A stretch of DNA of 64,000 nt, from positions 52,713 through 116,712 of the forward strand of contig JAGPUW010000011.1 in assembly GCA_018069465.1 (NCBI GenBank), written 5' to 3'. This DNA is from Gammaproteobacteria bacterium (lineage in GTDB: Bacteria > Pseudomonadota > Gammaproteobacteria > Pseudomonadales > Porticoccaceae). Positions 40,032-48,673 of this stretch are shown one piece after another; position 1 is the first letter of the stretch, and the number at the start of each line of letters is the position of its first letter. The translations under genes were made by a program, and so were the position numbers. The notes below the pieces were generated by a model. The model ran no database searches. It worked only from the letters and a program-made list of their open reading frames with translations, and had not been told where the DNA came from.

Positions 40032-41084
40032 TTACAAGCTGTAGGACAGGCTCATTGAGCCGTATTTGTGGTGGTGGGGCTGGCGCTTGAACTCGCGGGT
40101 GCGGAACACGTGGGCGAAGGACACTTTCCAGCGCCCGGTGAGAAAGCTAAAGCCCAAAGAAAAATCGGCGACGGCGCTTTCTTTGTCGACACTGTGGCTA
40201 TCGCGAAAGGTATTGCCATCGAGGAAAATATCCCGTGCCACCAGCCGGCCATCCATGGAGAAAAAGGCGTGCAGCCCGTGAAAAAGTCCATTGGGTGAAA
40301 GGCGGCGAAAGTCGTGGCGTCCGGGGGTGGAGTTATCACCACCGGTGCGCACGGCAGAGGTGCCAAAGTCATCGGGCAGCTGCCAGCCGATGCGGTACTC
40401 ACCGCCAAAATTGAGGTAGGTGGCGACGTTGCCGAGGCTGGCGCCGCCGTGAGCGATAAAGTCATGGCTCAAAGTACCGATCACTGTGCCCTTGAAGATT
40501 CTTTCTTTATGTTCGTAAATCAATTGTAGGCCGAGTTCGTTGCGCAGTTGCTTGTCCCAGCCATTGTACTTTTCAAAGCCGCGCAGGTCGTGAATAAAAT
40601 CCTGGGTTTCATGGCCCAGCGCCGCCGGGCCGACCATGCCGATATTGAGTTCGACAATATCCAGCTGGTCATCGCTGCGCGTGTGGTAGGCAATGCCGCC
40701 GTAAAGATAGCCCGCATAGGGGCGTTCATTGACGACTAGATCGTAACGCTCTGTCGATGAAGGCGTGTACATCAGCTGCCCAAGGCTGAGCACGACATTG
40801 TGTTCCAGCAGGTCATCGCTGCGATTAAAAAAGCGCAATTGCCGATTTAAGTCCTGCAACCAATCGGGGTACAAGGGTTCACTGGTGAGCTTGTCAGTAT
40901 CCGGTGATACCCAGGACATACGCACGCCATTGGTGTAATTTTGGTCAGTTTCGCCGAACAGATCGTTTTCGAAATAGACATTAAAGGTCCAGGGGAGAGG
41001 CACCTCGTCGTGAAGCTCCTGCGCATGGGCGATGCCGGGTGCCGACAAAGCAAACAACAATAACCAGCGGGAAAAGCGGCGCAT
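40032..41084 (-). CDS. LpxR-like lipid A deacylase / DUF2219 outer-membrane protein
   Basis: A 350-residue precursor with a signal peptide (MRRFSRWLLLFALSAPGIAHA) and the family opening FNVYFENDLFGETDQNYTNG followed by alternating beta-barrel strands ending in a C-terminal aromatic-poor SYSL. LpxR removes a 3'-acyloxyacyl group from lipid A in the outer membrane. The N-D-x-F...T-D-x-x-Y-T-N-G motif is shared with LpxR, but many DUF2219 members have not been tested, so the activity is inferred. It precedes ubiC on the same strand. Confidence 0.78.
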   Translation of the reverse strand: MRRFSRWLLLFALSAPGIAHAQELHDEVPLPWTFNVYFENDLFGETDQNYTNGVRMSWVSPDTDKLTSEPLYPDWLQDLNRQLRFFNRSDDLLEHNVVLSLGQLMYTPSSTERYDLVVNERPYAGYLYGGIAYHTRSDDQLDIVELNIGMVGPAALGHETQDFIHDLRGFEKYNGWDKQLRNELGLQLIYEHKERIFKGTVIGTLSHDFIAHGGASLGNVATYLNFGGEYRIGWQLPDDFGTSAVRTGGDNSTPGRHDFRRLSPNGLFHGLHAFFSMDGRLVARDIFLDGNTFRDSHSVDKESAVADFSLGFSFLTGRWKVSFAHVFRTREFKRQPHHHKYGSMSLSYSL

Positions 41085-41399
41085 AGAGCCATCCTTTATA
41101 GGGGCGGGAATTATGGCGCCAGAAGCCCGTGAAGAACACCCTTGTTGAATGCCAAAGGGAGCGCTTAAAGTCAAGGCCTGGCGATAAAACACCACCACTG
41201 CCTGAAATAAGGGCGGGTCTGCTGGGGGCTGTTGAGCGGGTTAATGAGTGGCGTCGCCGCAGTGCTGTAGTACCATCGTGCGAGCCCCGCCTGGACAGAA
41301 CCTCCAGAAAGCTGTCCCGATGAATTGCCGGGGCGCGATGGGTGCTTCATCTATGGCGTCAACGACTGCCCATGTTTTACACATTCACCGGAGAATAAA
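41085..41399. other. Intergenic stretch, no feature recognised
   Basis: 315 bases between divergent genes. No convincing promoter, RNA gene or repeat was found by eye beyond the ribosome-binding site CCGGAG before 41400. Confidence 0.5.
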
Positions 41400-42206
41400 A
41401 TGACAACCGCCACTGAAACAAACTACCAAACACTCGCTATCGAACACAAAGACGGCGCCGACTGGTTGACCCTCAACCGCCCCGACGCCTTCAACGCCAT
41501 CGACCAGGTTATGACAGAAGAGCTGCTCGATTATTTTGGCAAGCTCTACTTCAAGCATGAAGTGCGCGTGGTGGTACTGCGTGGCGCAGGCAAACATTTT
41601 TGCTCCGGCCTCGACCTCAACGACGCCGGCCACTTCGGCGCCAGCAATCCCGCCGACATGCGCGGCCAGCGTTTGATTTCAGAAATCATCATGCGCATGC
41701 GCCGCTGTCCCCAGCCCATTATCGGCTTAATGCAGGGTGCAGCCACCGGTGGCGGTTTCGCTTTCGCCCTCGCCTGTGATGTGCGCTACGCCGAAGAAGG
41801 CGCGCGCATGAACGTTGCCATGGCCAAAATCGGCCTCACCGGCTGCGACATCGGCATCAGCTACTTTTTGCCCCGCTGCGTCGGCACCTCAAACGCCGCT
41901 GAAATGATGATGAGTGGCCGCTTTGTTAACGCCAAAAAAGCCCTGCGCATCGGCCTGGTTTCCGAAGTCGTTGAATCCGAAGACCTCGAAGCCGCCGGCC
42001 AAAGCCTCGCCTCAGAAATGCTCGCCATGTCACCCATGGGCCTGCGCATGACCAAAGAAGGGCTGAATTTTTCACAGGATGCAGGCGGGCTGGAAGTAGT
42101 AGCCGCCATGGAAGATCGCGGCCAGGTGCTGTGCATAAGCCCGTTTTTGGAAGAAGGTGGCAAAGCCTTTATGGAGAAACGCCCAGCGGTTTATAACGAC
42201 GAATAG
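41400..42206 (+). CDS. Enoyl-CoA hydratase/isomerase family protein
   Basis: A 268-residue crotonase-fold protein with the oxyanion-hole segments RGAGKHFCSGLDLND and GAATGGGFAFALACDVRYA. Crotonases hydrate, isomerise or otherwise process acyl-CoA thioesters. ATG at 41400 follows CCGGAG. The substrate is not identifiable. It is the last ordinary gene before the 42.2-45.4 kb accessory island. Confidence 0.9.
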   Translation: MTTATETNYQTLAIEHKDGADWLTLNRPDAFNAIDQVMTEELLDYFGKLYFKHEVRVVVLRGAGKHFCSGLDLNDAGHFGASNPADMRGQRLISEIIMRMRRCPQPIIGLMQGAATGGGFAFALACDVRYAEEGARMNVAMAKIGLTGCDIGISYFLPRCVGTSNAAEMMMSGRFVNAKKALRIGLVSEVVESEDLEAAGQSLASEMLAMSPMGLRMTKEGLNFSQDAGGLEVVAAMEDRGQVLCISPFLEEGGKAFMEKRPAVYNDE

Positions 42207-42223
42207 ATTGAATTACTGATTAT

Positions 42224-42262
42224 ATCTAGTGAAGGGATTGTCACTAAGTCCCTTCACTAGAT
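42224..42262. repeat. Perfect 14-base inverted repeat (hairpin)
   Basis: ATCTAGTGAAGGGA (42224-42237) and TCCCTTCACTAGAT (42249-42262) pair perfectly around an 11-base loop. There is no T run, so it is not a textbook terminator. It lies 17 bases after the enoyl-CoA hydratase stop and marks the left edge of the accessory island. Confidence 0.8.
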
Positions 42263-42288
42263 ACCGGTAGTGTGTGTATCGCGCCCCT

Positions 42289-42386
42289 GCCTAACAACCC
42301 ACTGAAGCAGAATTTCTGCCTCTACTACGATGCCGCGCATCATCTACACACGGCCAAAACCTGCTTAGTGATGACCCGTTAAGGGC
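42289..42386 (+). mobile_element. attC: Integron attC-like recombination site
   Basis: The stretch begins GCCTAACAACCCACTGAAGC, which follows the integron attC left-end pattern TAACAA-nn-C-nn-T-n-AAGC. About 50 bases later come GCTTAGTG (42363-42370) and GTTAAGGGC (42378-42386). CACTGAAGCAG (42300-42310) pairs with CTGCTTAGTG (42361-42370) with one bulged G, the extrahelical base expected in L''. The R'' (GCCTAAC) and R' (GTTAAGG) arms pair only partly, and R' misses the final pyrimidine of GTTRRRY. No integrase gene is in the window. It is an inferred single attC site. Confidence 0.55.
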
Positions 42387-42391
42387 AAAAT

Positions 42392-42681
42392 ATGGAGTGG
42401 TATAAATGCTTCGTAGCAGGTGAGAGTTTTCCTGGGTGCTCATGGAGCTAGACAAGCTAGCAGGTTTCTACACAACTCGTTTTATTCTAGCTGGTAGCCC
42501 CGCAGAGGCAGAGATGAAAACTCTCGACAATTTGAGGCACGCAATAAGTCTGAAGCTTTCTGGTGGAATATCACCCTCAGCAGAAGCAAAGGTGTACTTC
42601 GAGGAAATAGTGGAGGTGCCAGAGTCTGAGCTTTTAGAAAATCAGGCCGGGTTTATTTATTATGCTATGGCGCGCATGTGA
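42392..42681 (+). pseudogene. Cassette-type hypothetical gene interrupted by a frameshift
   Basis: ATG at 42392, with AAGGGC of the attC-like end as ribosome-binding site, opens MEWYKCFVAGESFPG and hits a stop 19 codons later. An overlapping frame from 42436 continues VLMELDKLAGFYTTRF to a C-terminal AKVYFEEIVEVPES...NQAGFIYYAM. Joining them at the GGG at 42434-42436 by one missing G gives a 97-residue protein. Small proteins with W-Y-K-C-F...G-E-x-F-P-G...G-F-Y-T-T-R...F-F/Y-E-E-I-E-E-V are, as I remember, common in integron gene cassettes; their function is unknown. Alternatively only the 42436/42442 start is used and an 80-82-residue protein is made. Confidence 0.6.
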
Positions 42682-42804
42682 TGAGGAAAGACGTGACCCC
42701 GTTTTTGTGCGCTACACGTAAATCAAGCTGGCTGACCCCTTGGTTTTCGCTTTTTGGATATTAAAGGTGGGTGTCCTAAAAGATGGTGTCTGTGGGCTTA
42801 TTGT

Positions 42805-43665
42805 TCAAACCAGCTCATTCATTAGTGCCAAACACATTACTCTTTCCCAGTGGTTTAGGAAACTAGCAGACTCAATAGCAGGCTGCAAAATGGTTCTTTT
42901 AGCCACCTCCAGCTCTAATGGAATTCGAGTCAATTCTTGAATTTGCGCTAAGCATGTAATAAGCCTTGGGCCTGCCTCTTTTGAGAATCTCAAGTCCAAA
43001 TCAAAGTCATTAAAGTGTTTTTCTACTCGTTTCTTTTGGGAAACATCCCAATGTTCCGGAGGTCTGACAAAATATTCAATCACTCCTGGTTCAGCACCGA
43101 TTCCAGCAATGTATCGAGCAAATACCCATTGCTCATTGAAGTAACGATCATTATCTAGATATGGATGAAGAACTTGTTCTTCTTCATTAGCAGCGAAGTT
43201 TTCTCCTTTTCCATCCATGTTGCAGTCTCTGCACGAAGGCACCAAGTTTAGCGGCAATACAGAAAATTGAGGATAGTGTGCTTTAGGAAGATAATGATCC
43301 AAATTTCTTGGTCGTCCAATGCCACCACAAAAGGGACACTGTTCATTAGCAGCAGCCATCAAGGAATTGTAAATTCTGCGCCCGGGCTTACCAGATTTAA
43401 CAAAGTACGTGCTATATAGTTTTAGTAGTTCAGACTTTTTTAGCGAGCCGATGACAATCGGATCACAGTTACGGTGATTAGGTGTCGACTGTAATGTATA
43501 CAGCTCTCCTTGAGGCGCTGATGCAACATATCCATCAGCACTGACTTGCAATAGTCCAATCTCGATGTCCAGTTTTTGCACCAAGTTGACGTTACCGGTA
43601 ATTCCATCTCGACAACTGTCCATAGTCTGCGCATAAGAATAAGCTGGCTGATTAAGTTTTAACAT
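42805..43665 (-). CDS. HNH endonuclease, PtuB-like (Septu-type defence)
   Basis: The 286-residue product carries an HNH nuclease core: C110-P-F-C113, then L-D-H124-Y-L-P-K, N140 in PLNLVPS, and C145-x2-C148-N. The D-H-Y-L-P-K...N-L-V-P-S-C-x-D-C-N pattern is that of PtuB, the nuclease of Septu systems and of retron Ec78 (TIGR02646-like). ATG at 43665 overlaps the stop of the upstream ATPase gene as TGATG; a TTG one codon earlier is also possible. The pair is thus translationally coupled. Lower GC than its neighbours suggests transfer. The target is presumed to be nucleic acid of an invader; not shown here. Confidence 0.8.
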   Translation of the reverse strand: MLKLNQPAYSYAQTMDSCRDGITGNVNLVQKLDIEIGLLQVSADGYVASAPQGELYTLQSTPNHRNCDPIVIGSLKKSELLKLYSTYFVKSGKPGRRIYNSLMAAANEQCPFCGGIGRPRNLDHYLPKAHYPQFSVLPLNLVPSCRDCNMDGKGENFAANEEEQVLHPYLDNDRYFNEQWVFARYIAGIGAEPGVIEYFVRPPEHWDVSQKKRVEKHFNDFDLDLRFSKEAGPRLITCLAQIQELTRIPLELEVAKRTILQPAIESASFLNHWERVMCLALMNELV

Positions 43666-45182
43666 CAACCTATGCCTCTATCTCGATGTGTAACCAGTGC
43701 CATCAGCAGAGCTCGCGCTTCTAAACCAAGCTGGTCGTTATATTCATTCACTATCTCTTGGTAAGAACTTCCACTTTCAACTGACTTTACAAGCAAATCG
43801 TGAAACCCTGACTTGACCACCTCAAGACCAAACACTTCTCTTGTTAATACGCCAACATTTTCACCGAATGTCTCGATATTGGGTCTACAAGGCTCAGTCG
43901 CTAAGCCAACTCGATTGATTTTCCATGCACTAGACTTGGGAACTTCTTGCAGTACGACAGGAGAGTGCGTGGCTATAATAGATACACCGTTCCTATCATG
44001 AAGTAATTCAGACAAAGCGCGAACAAAAGCGGATAGCAACGGTGGGTGGAGGTGGCTTTCAGGTTCGTCAATAAGGACTAAAGTTTTTTCTTCAACAGTT
44101 GCGACTAATCGAGTGATAGTTAAAAGTACTACAGCATGCCCCGAGCTCATTCGCTTAATAGTCTTTAGAGCTTTGGTTGCTAGCTCCTTACCGGAGAATT
44201 GAGAAAGGCATTTCAACCCCATGCTCTCAAAGTTTTCATCTGATTCCAAAGTCTCTATTGCTCTTAACCATCTATCTCGCTTAGGTATCTGATTAAAGCA
44301 TGACTTTAAAGCTTGCAGAAATTCTTGGTGAATATCATTAAGACCTTTGAGAGCGTCACCTTCCTTCTTCAATCCTATGTAGAAATAACAAGTACCTTGC
44401 GAGGGGTCCGGTTGCTCTATGGGAGGTTCAAAAGGGTCGAAGGCACTAAATGAGACGGAAACCAAACTACTGAAATAATCGTTGGCGATAGGATTTTCTT
44501 TCCAACCTTCGACGTCATAAAACTTCGCTGTAGAATGCCCCTTGCTAGTAATAGCTTCAATCATTCCATTAAGAAGTGTTGTCTTGCCTACACCATTTCG
44601 ACCGATAACTGCATGAATATTGGTACTTGGTTTAGATTCAATCTCTACCTTAAACTTCAATTCAATACCAGACATCTTATCTGACTCGGGTCTGGAAAAT
44701 TTGAACTCAAAATTTGTTAGCGGAGGGCGGCCAGCCAACACCCGAGGAAACTGTCCTTTGACAACTGATAAACTGACATCTCTTAGCAAGGCGGTTCGAA
44801 AAACTTCCTCCTCTTGAGCAACTTCAATCAGCCCTGAAACTAAAACGATATCTTTTAGTGCCGTTAGTAAATTATTTTTTAACGGTTCTAGCAGCGATGA
44901 TATTTTACGATAATAGTCGACATCTTGCCCAACAGAGAAATAACCATCAGGTAACTGTTGGAAGGAGTTACCTAGTAAGGTGTGAGTTGATTGTTCGATA
45001 GTTTGACCTTTAAAACCAATCTTCACATTACCCAGATCATGCAGAACACCTTTTTCGTCATGTAGTTCCAAATAAAACATGGTTACGAACGAGAAATCGT
45101 TCCAGTGATCTACCGTTAGGTAAGCAGTATTTAACCCGGATTGGGGAGTTTTCGTACCTCTTGGAAGGATAATAAAATTCAT
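43665..45182 (-). CDS. ABC-type AAA ATPase, PtuA-like (Septu-type defence)
   Basis: A 505-residue ATPase of the OLD/SMC-like class. Walker A is IGRNGVGKTT (about 193-202), the signature-like segment is KRMSSGHAVVLL, Walker B with D-loop is LVLIDEPESHLHPPLL, and the switch His is in IATHSPVVLQE. There is no C-terminal TOPRIM domain, unlike OLD nucleases, so nuclease activity would come from the coupled HNH protein. An ATPase plus HNH pair of these sizes is the layout of Septu (PtuA-PtuB). The first 140 residues are not recognised. No reverse transcriptase or retron RNA is seen upstream, so a retron-linked version is not supported. Confidence 0.8.
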   Translation of the reverse strand: MNFIILPRGTKTPQSGLNTAYLTVDHWNDFSFVTMFYLELHDEKGVLHDLGNVKIGFKGQTIEQSTHTLLGNSFQQLPDGYFSVGQDVDYYRKISSLLEPLKNNLLTALKDIVLVSGLIEVAQEEEVFRTALLRDVSLSVVKGQFPRVLAGRPPLTNFEFKFSRPESDKMSGIELKFKVEIESKPSTNIHAVIGRNGVGKTTLLNGMIEAITSKGHSTAKFYDVEGWKENPIANDYFSSLVSVSFSAFDPFEPPIEQPDPSQGTCYFYIGLKKEGDALKGLNDIHQEFLQALKSCFNQIPKRDRWLRAIETLESDENFESMGLKCLSQFSGKELATKALKTIKRMSSGHAVVLLTITRLVATVEEKTLVLIDEPESHLHPPLLSAFVRALSELLHDRNGVSIIATHSPVVLQEVPKSSAWKINRVGLATEPCRPNIETFGENVGVLTREVFGLEVVKSGFHDLLVKSVESGSSYQEIVNEYNDQLGLEARALLMALVTHRDRGIG

Positions 45183-45424
45183 TTATCAGTACTACTTATC
45201 ATCGGTGAATATCACATAAAAGTTAACTACACAGAACGGGATGTTAGGTAATTAGACAGATTCCGTATAGCCACTAAATATCAGTTTGGGGTTTGTTTTT
45301 AAGATAACGCAAAACCAAAGAGATAATCGAGCTGCTACGATAGAAGGTAAGCTCTCGCGTATTGGGCATAGTTTATCAAGTTCAAAGCGTAGGCACCTTT
45401 ATATTTAAGCCCTCACTTACACCC
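45183..45424. other. Intergenic stretch at the right edge of the accessory island
   Basis: 242 bases upstream of the PtuA-like gene and downstream of ubiD. A GTTAGGT core-like heptamer occurs at 45243-45249 but no paired attC arms were found around it. No promoter or RNA gene is evident. Confidence 0.4.
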
Positions 45425-46888
45425 CTACAAATCCAGCCCCGCCAATATGTCATCTACCCTGCCTTTAACATCATCCGTCATCGTAATCGGCTTGCCCCAC
45501 TCCCTTTGCGTTTCCGCCGGCCATTTATTCGTCGCATCAAAACCCATCTTTGAGCCGAGGCCGGAAACCGGCGAGGCAAAGTCGAGATAGTCGATGGGGG
45601 TGTTTTCTATGGTCACTGTATCTCGCGCCGGGTCCATGCGGGTGGTCATGGCCCAGATCACGTCTTCCCAGTTGCGGGCGTCGATATCGTCGTCGGTAAC
45701 GACGATAAATTTGGTGTACATAAATTGCCGCAAGAATGACCACACGCCCATCATCACGCGCTTGGCGTGGCCGGGGTATTGCTTTTTCATGGTGACGACG
45801 GCGAAGCGATAGGAGCAGCCTTCGGGCGGTAAATAGAAGTCGACAATTTCGGGGAATTGCTTTTGCAGTAGGGGTACGAACACTTCGTTGAGAGCGACAC
45901 CGAGAATGGCGGGCTCATCGGGCGGGCGGCCGGTGTAGGTGCTGTGATAGATGGGGTCTTTGCGGTGGGTGATGCGGTCGATGGTCATCACTGGGAAGCG
46001 CTCGACCTCGTTGTAGTAGCCGGTGTGATCGCCGAAGGGGCCTTCGTCGGCCTCGTCATCGGGGGCGATGTGGCCCTCCAGAATAAACTCGGCGCTGGCG
46101 GGCACTTGTAGCTTGCTGCCGATGCAGGGGGTAACGGCGGTTTTCTCACCGCGCAGCAGCCCGGCAAAGGCGTATTCTGAGAGGCTGTCGGGCACCGGCG
46201 TTACCGCGCCGAGGATAGTCGCCGGGTCGGCGCCCAGCGCTACGGCAATGGGAAAGGGCTTGCCGGGGTGAGCGGCCTGCCACTCGCGAAAATCCAGCGC
46301 CCCGCCGCGCTGGGCCAGCCAGCGCATAATGACGCGATTTTTACCGATCACCTGCATGCGATAAATGCCGAGGTTCTGCCGCTCTTTCTCCGGCCCGCGA
46401 GTGACCACTAAGGGCCAGGTAATGAGCGGCCCGGCATCTTCAGGCCAGCAGGTTTGTATCGGCAGTTTGCTTAAATCGACTTCATCGCCTTCGAGCACTA
46501 TCGCCTGGCAGGGTGCCTTTTTGACCACATTTACCGCCATGTTGAGCACGGGCTTGAAGGATTCACGCTTATCCCACAGGTCTTTAATGCCTTTCGGTGG
46601 CTCGGGCTCTTTGAGGAAGGCGAGCAGCTTGCCGACTTCGCGCAATGACTCGACCTTCTCCTGCCCCATGCCGAGGGCGACGCGCTCGGGGGTGCCGAAG
46701 AGGTTGGCCAACACTGGAATATCGTAGCCTTTGGGATTCTCAAACAGCAGCGCTGGGCCACCGGCTTTTAATACCCGGTCGCAAATTTCCGTCATTTCAA
46801 GGTTCGGATCGACTTCGGCTGTGATGCGCTTGAGTTCACCGCGCTTTTCAAGAAAGGCGATAAAGTCGCGCAGGTCGGCGTGTTTCAT
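45425..46888 (-). CDS. ubiD: 4-hydroxy-3-polyprenylbenzoate decarboxylase UbiD
   Basis: UbiD decarboxylates the prenylated benzoate in ubiquinone synthesis, using prenylated FMN made by UbiX. The 487-residue product shows [53 protein letters not shown] and the acidic segment EGPFGDHTG, all typical. ATG at 46888 with AAGGAAA upstream gives the family start. It is the first ordinary gene right of the accessory island. Confidence 0.96.
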   Translation of the reverse strand: MKHADLRDFIAFLEKRGELKRITAEVDPNLEMTEICDRVLKAGGPALLFENPKGYDIPVLANLFGTPERVALGMGQEKVESLREVGKLLAFLKEPEPPKGIKDLWDKRESFKPVLNMAVNVVKKAPCQAIVLEGDEVDLSKLPIQTCWPEDAGPLITWPLVVTRGPEKERQNLGIYRMQVIGKNRVIMRWLAQRGGALDFREWQAAHPGKPFPIAVALGADPATILGAVTPVPDSLSEYAFAGLLRGEKTAVTPCIGSKLQVPASAEFILEGHIAPDDEADEGPFGDHTGYYNEVERFPVMTIDRITHRKDPIYHSTYTGRPPDEPAILGVALNEVFVPLLQKQFPEIVDFYLPPEGCSYRFAVVTMKKQYPGHAKRVMMGVWSFLRQFMYTKFIVVTDDDIDARNWEDVIWAMTTRMDPARDTVTIENTPIDYLDFASPVSGLGSKMGFDATNKWPAETQREWGKPITMTDDVKGRVDDILAGLDL

Positions 46889-47037
46889 AGGTTGTTTCCT
46901 TCGGGCTCTGTGGGCGACAGGCCACTCAGTGTGAAAATAAGCCGGAGGAAAAAGAGGCCTCGTTAGAAGAGGTGATCTCATTGGCCAAGGCTGCTAGGCT
47001 GTGTACAAATAATAACAAATTGCAGAACAGCATCACT

Positions 47038-47634
47038 ATGCAGCCGCAACAAGTTTTCAGGGCTTACCAGCCGCCAATCACCGCTGAGGAGGATGCCCAG
47101 CGCCAGCGCTATTGTGTCCAATGCGGTTCGCTCTGCAAAACAGAGATCGTCGAGGGAGGCATTCGCGCCTCCTGCACGGCCTGCCACGCGGTGCAGTACA
47201 AAAATCCTCAGCCCGCCATCGCCGTGTTAATTGTTAAAGATGGCCACTTTGTACTGGGCAAGCGCATCTCCAAAAGCCTCGGGCACGGGCAGTGGTGCCT
47301 GCCCTGTGGCTATGTAGAATTTCACGAAGACTATCTCAGCGCTGCCGTGCGTGAGGTGAAAGAAGAAACCACGCTGGATATTCGCGTGCAGTCGATTATT
47401 AGCGTTGTCACTAATTATCTTTCACCGAATATTCATTCCTTGGTAACTGTGTTGCTGGCTGAAGCTGTCGGCGGTGAGTTGCAAGCGGCCGACGGCATGG
47501 AAGAGGTCGCCTGGTTTCCCTATACCGGGGAATTCCCCGAAATGGCTTTTGAAGCCGATACCCATATTATTAGCCGCTATTTTGAAACCGACCTACCCGG
47601 TGCTCCGGTTGACCCGAACTTTGCTGGCGCATGA
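47038..47634 (+). CDS. Nudix hydrolase with N-terminal zinc ribbon
   Basis: A 198-residue protein with a zinc ribbon (C-V-Q-C...C-T-A-C) followed by a Nudix domain. The Nudix box reads G-YVEFH-E-DYLSAAV-REVKEE-T-T-L: all catalytic Glu residues are present, but the second conserved Gly is Thr. The zinc-ribbon/Nudix layout is like NudC or related ADP-ribose/NADH pyrophosphatases, but the protein is shorter than NudC. ATG at 47038 is chosen; GTG at 46972 in frame is possible. The substrate is unknown. Confidence 0.82.
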   Translation: MQPQQVFRAYQPPITAEEDAQRQRYCVQCGSLCKTEIVEGGIRASCTACHAVQYKNPQPAIAVLIVKDGHFVLGKRISKSLGHGQWCLPCGYVEFHEDYLSAAVREVKEETTLDIRVQSIISVVTNYLSPNIHSLVTVLLAEAVGGELQAADGMEEVAWFPYTGEFPEMAFEADTHIISRYFETDLPGAPVDPNFAGA

Positions 47635-47677
47635 ATAACTTTGCAATAAAGACTTAAGTCATAAAAGGAAGAAAACC

Positions 47678-48628
47678 ATGGATAGATTTCAATTGGGCAA
47701 GAGCGATTTGCATATTTCCCGACTCGGCCTCGGCTGCATGGGGATGTCAGAATTTTATGGCAGCAGTGACGAGCAGGAGTCCATCGCGACCCTGCACGGC
47801 GCCCTTGATCTCGGCGTTAATTTTTTTGATACCGCTGATATGTACGGCAGTGGCCATAACGAAGCCTTAATTGGCCGCGCGTTTAAGGGTAAGTGGGACA
47901 AGGTGGTGCTGGCCACCAAGTTCGGATTTTTGCGCGATGCTGACGGTGGCTGGAAGGGGCTCGACTGTAGTCCGGCCTATATAAAGACCGCCTGCGAGGC
48001 CAGCTTAAAAAGGCTCAACACCGATGTTATCGACCTCTACTACGCCCATCGCATTGACCCCAACGTGCCGATTGAAGATACCGTCGGCGCGATGCAAGCC
48101 CTGGTCGACGCTGGCAAGGTACGCTATATCGGCCTCAGTGAAGCTAGCTCGGAAGAATTGCAGCGCGCCAGTAAAGTCGCCACCATCACCGCCCTGCAAA
48201 CGGAGTACTCGATGTGGAGTCGCGATGTCGAGGCCGATATTCTTGGCACCTGTCGCCAGCTCGATATCGGGTTTGTGCCTTACAGCCCTCTGGGCCGAGG
48301 TTTTTTAACCGGGGCGATTCAATCTCGAGAAAGTTTAGAGGCTAGTGACTTTCGTCTTGCCAGTCCGCGCTTTCAGGAAGAGGCTTTAGAGAAAAATAAA
48401 AAATTCCTCGCCCTGGTCGAAGCTATTGCTCAGGACAAAGGCATTACTTCAGCGCAGGTGGCACTGGCCTGGGTGCTGAATCAGGGGCAGACTATTTTCC
48501 CTATTCCCGGCACCCGTAAATTATCGCGACTGAAAGAAAACCTGGCGGCTTTAGCGGTTAGTTTTAGCGCGGCAGAATTGGCGGATATTCGCGCCAAGTT
48601 GCCCACCGCTGAGGGAGAGCGCTACTAA
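47678..48628 (+). CDS. Aldo/keto reductase
   Basis: A 316-residue NADPH-dependent oxidoreductase of the AKR superfamily (YhdN/AKR13-like): [17 protein letters not shown], the catalytic set D-Y-K-H in [22 protein letters not shown] and [19 protein letters not shown], and the C-terminal cofactor site [13 protein letters not shown]. Good ribosome-binding site AAAGGAAG. The physiological substrate is unknown. The Ddn-like gene follows. Confidence 0.93.
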   Translation: MDRFQLGKSDLHISRLGLGCMGMSEFYGSSDEQESIATLHGALDLGVNFFDTADMYGSGHNEALIGRAFKGKWDKVVLATKFGFLRDADGGWKGLDCSPAYIKTACEASLKRLNTDVIDLYYAHRIDPNVPIEDTVGAMQALVDAGKVRYIGLSEASSEELQRASKVATITALQTEYSMWSRDVEADILGTCRQLDIGFVPYSPLGRGFLTGAIQSRESLEASDFRLASPRFQEEALEKNKKFLALVEAIAQDKGITSAQVALAWVLNQGQTIFPIPGTRKLSRLKENLAALAVSFSAAELADIRAKLPTAEGERY

Positions 48629-48673
48629 TCCTGCTATCGCATGGTGGCAGTTCTTAAATCAGGAGACGTTGAA

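Noticed and set aside
42289..42386. The attC-like element read on the minus strand, as the tail of an AAA-HNH cassette.
   Set aside because: The minus reading has a perfect GTTAGGC, but the bulged base then falls on the wrong arm, and the plus reading leads straight into a cassette-type ORF. Not fully excluded.
42740..42940. 66-codon plus-strand frame opposite the HNH gene's 3' end.
   Set aside because: Antisense to the HNH gene's conserved frame; not recognised.
45243..45249. GTTAGGT integron core heptamer upstream of the PtuA-like gene, as the other end of a cassette.
   Set aside because: No L-box pairing or inverse core could be found around it; a 7-mer alone is expected by chance.
45183..45424. 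A retron RNA or reverse transcriptase accompanying the Septu-like pair.
   Set aside because: The 242 bases upstream hold no reverse-transcriptase frame and no evident msr/msd inverted repeats.
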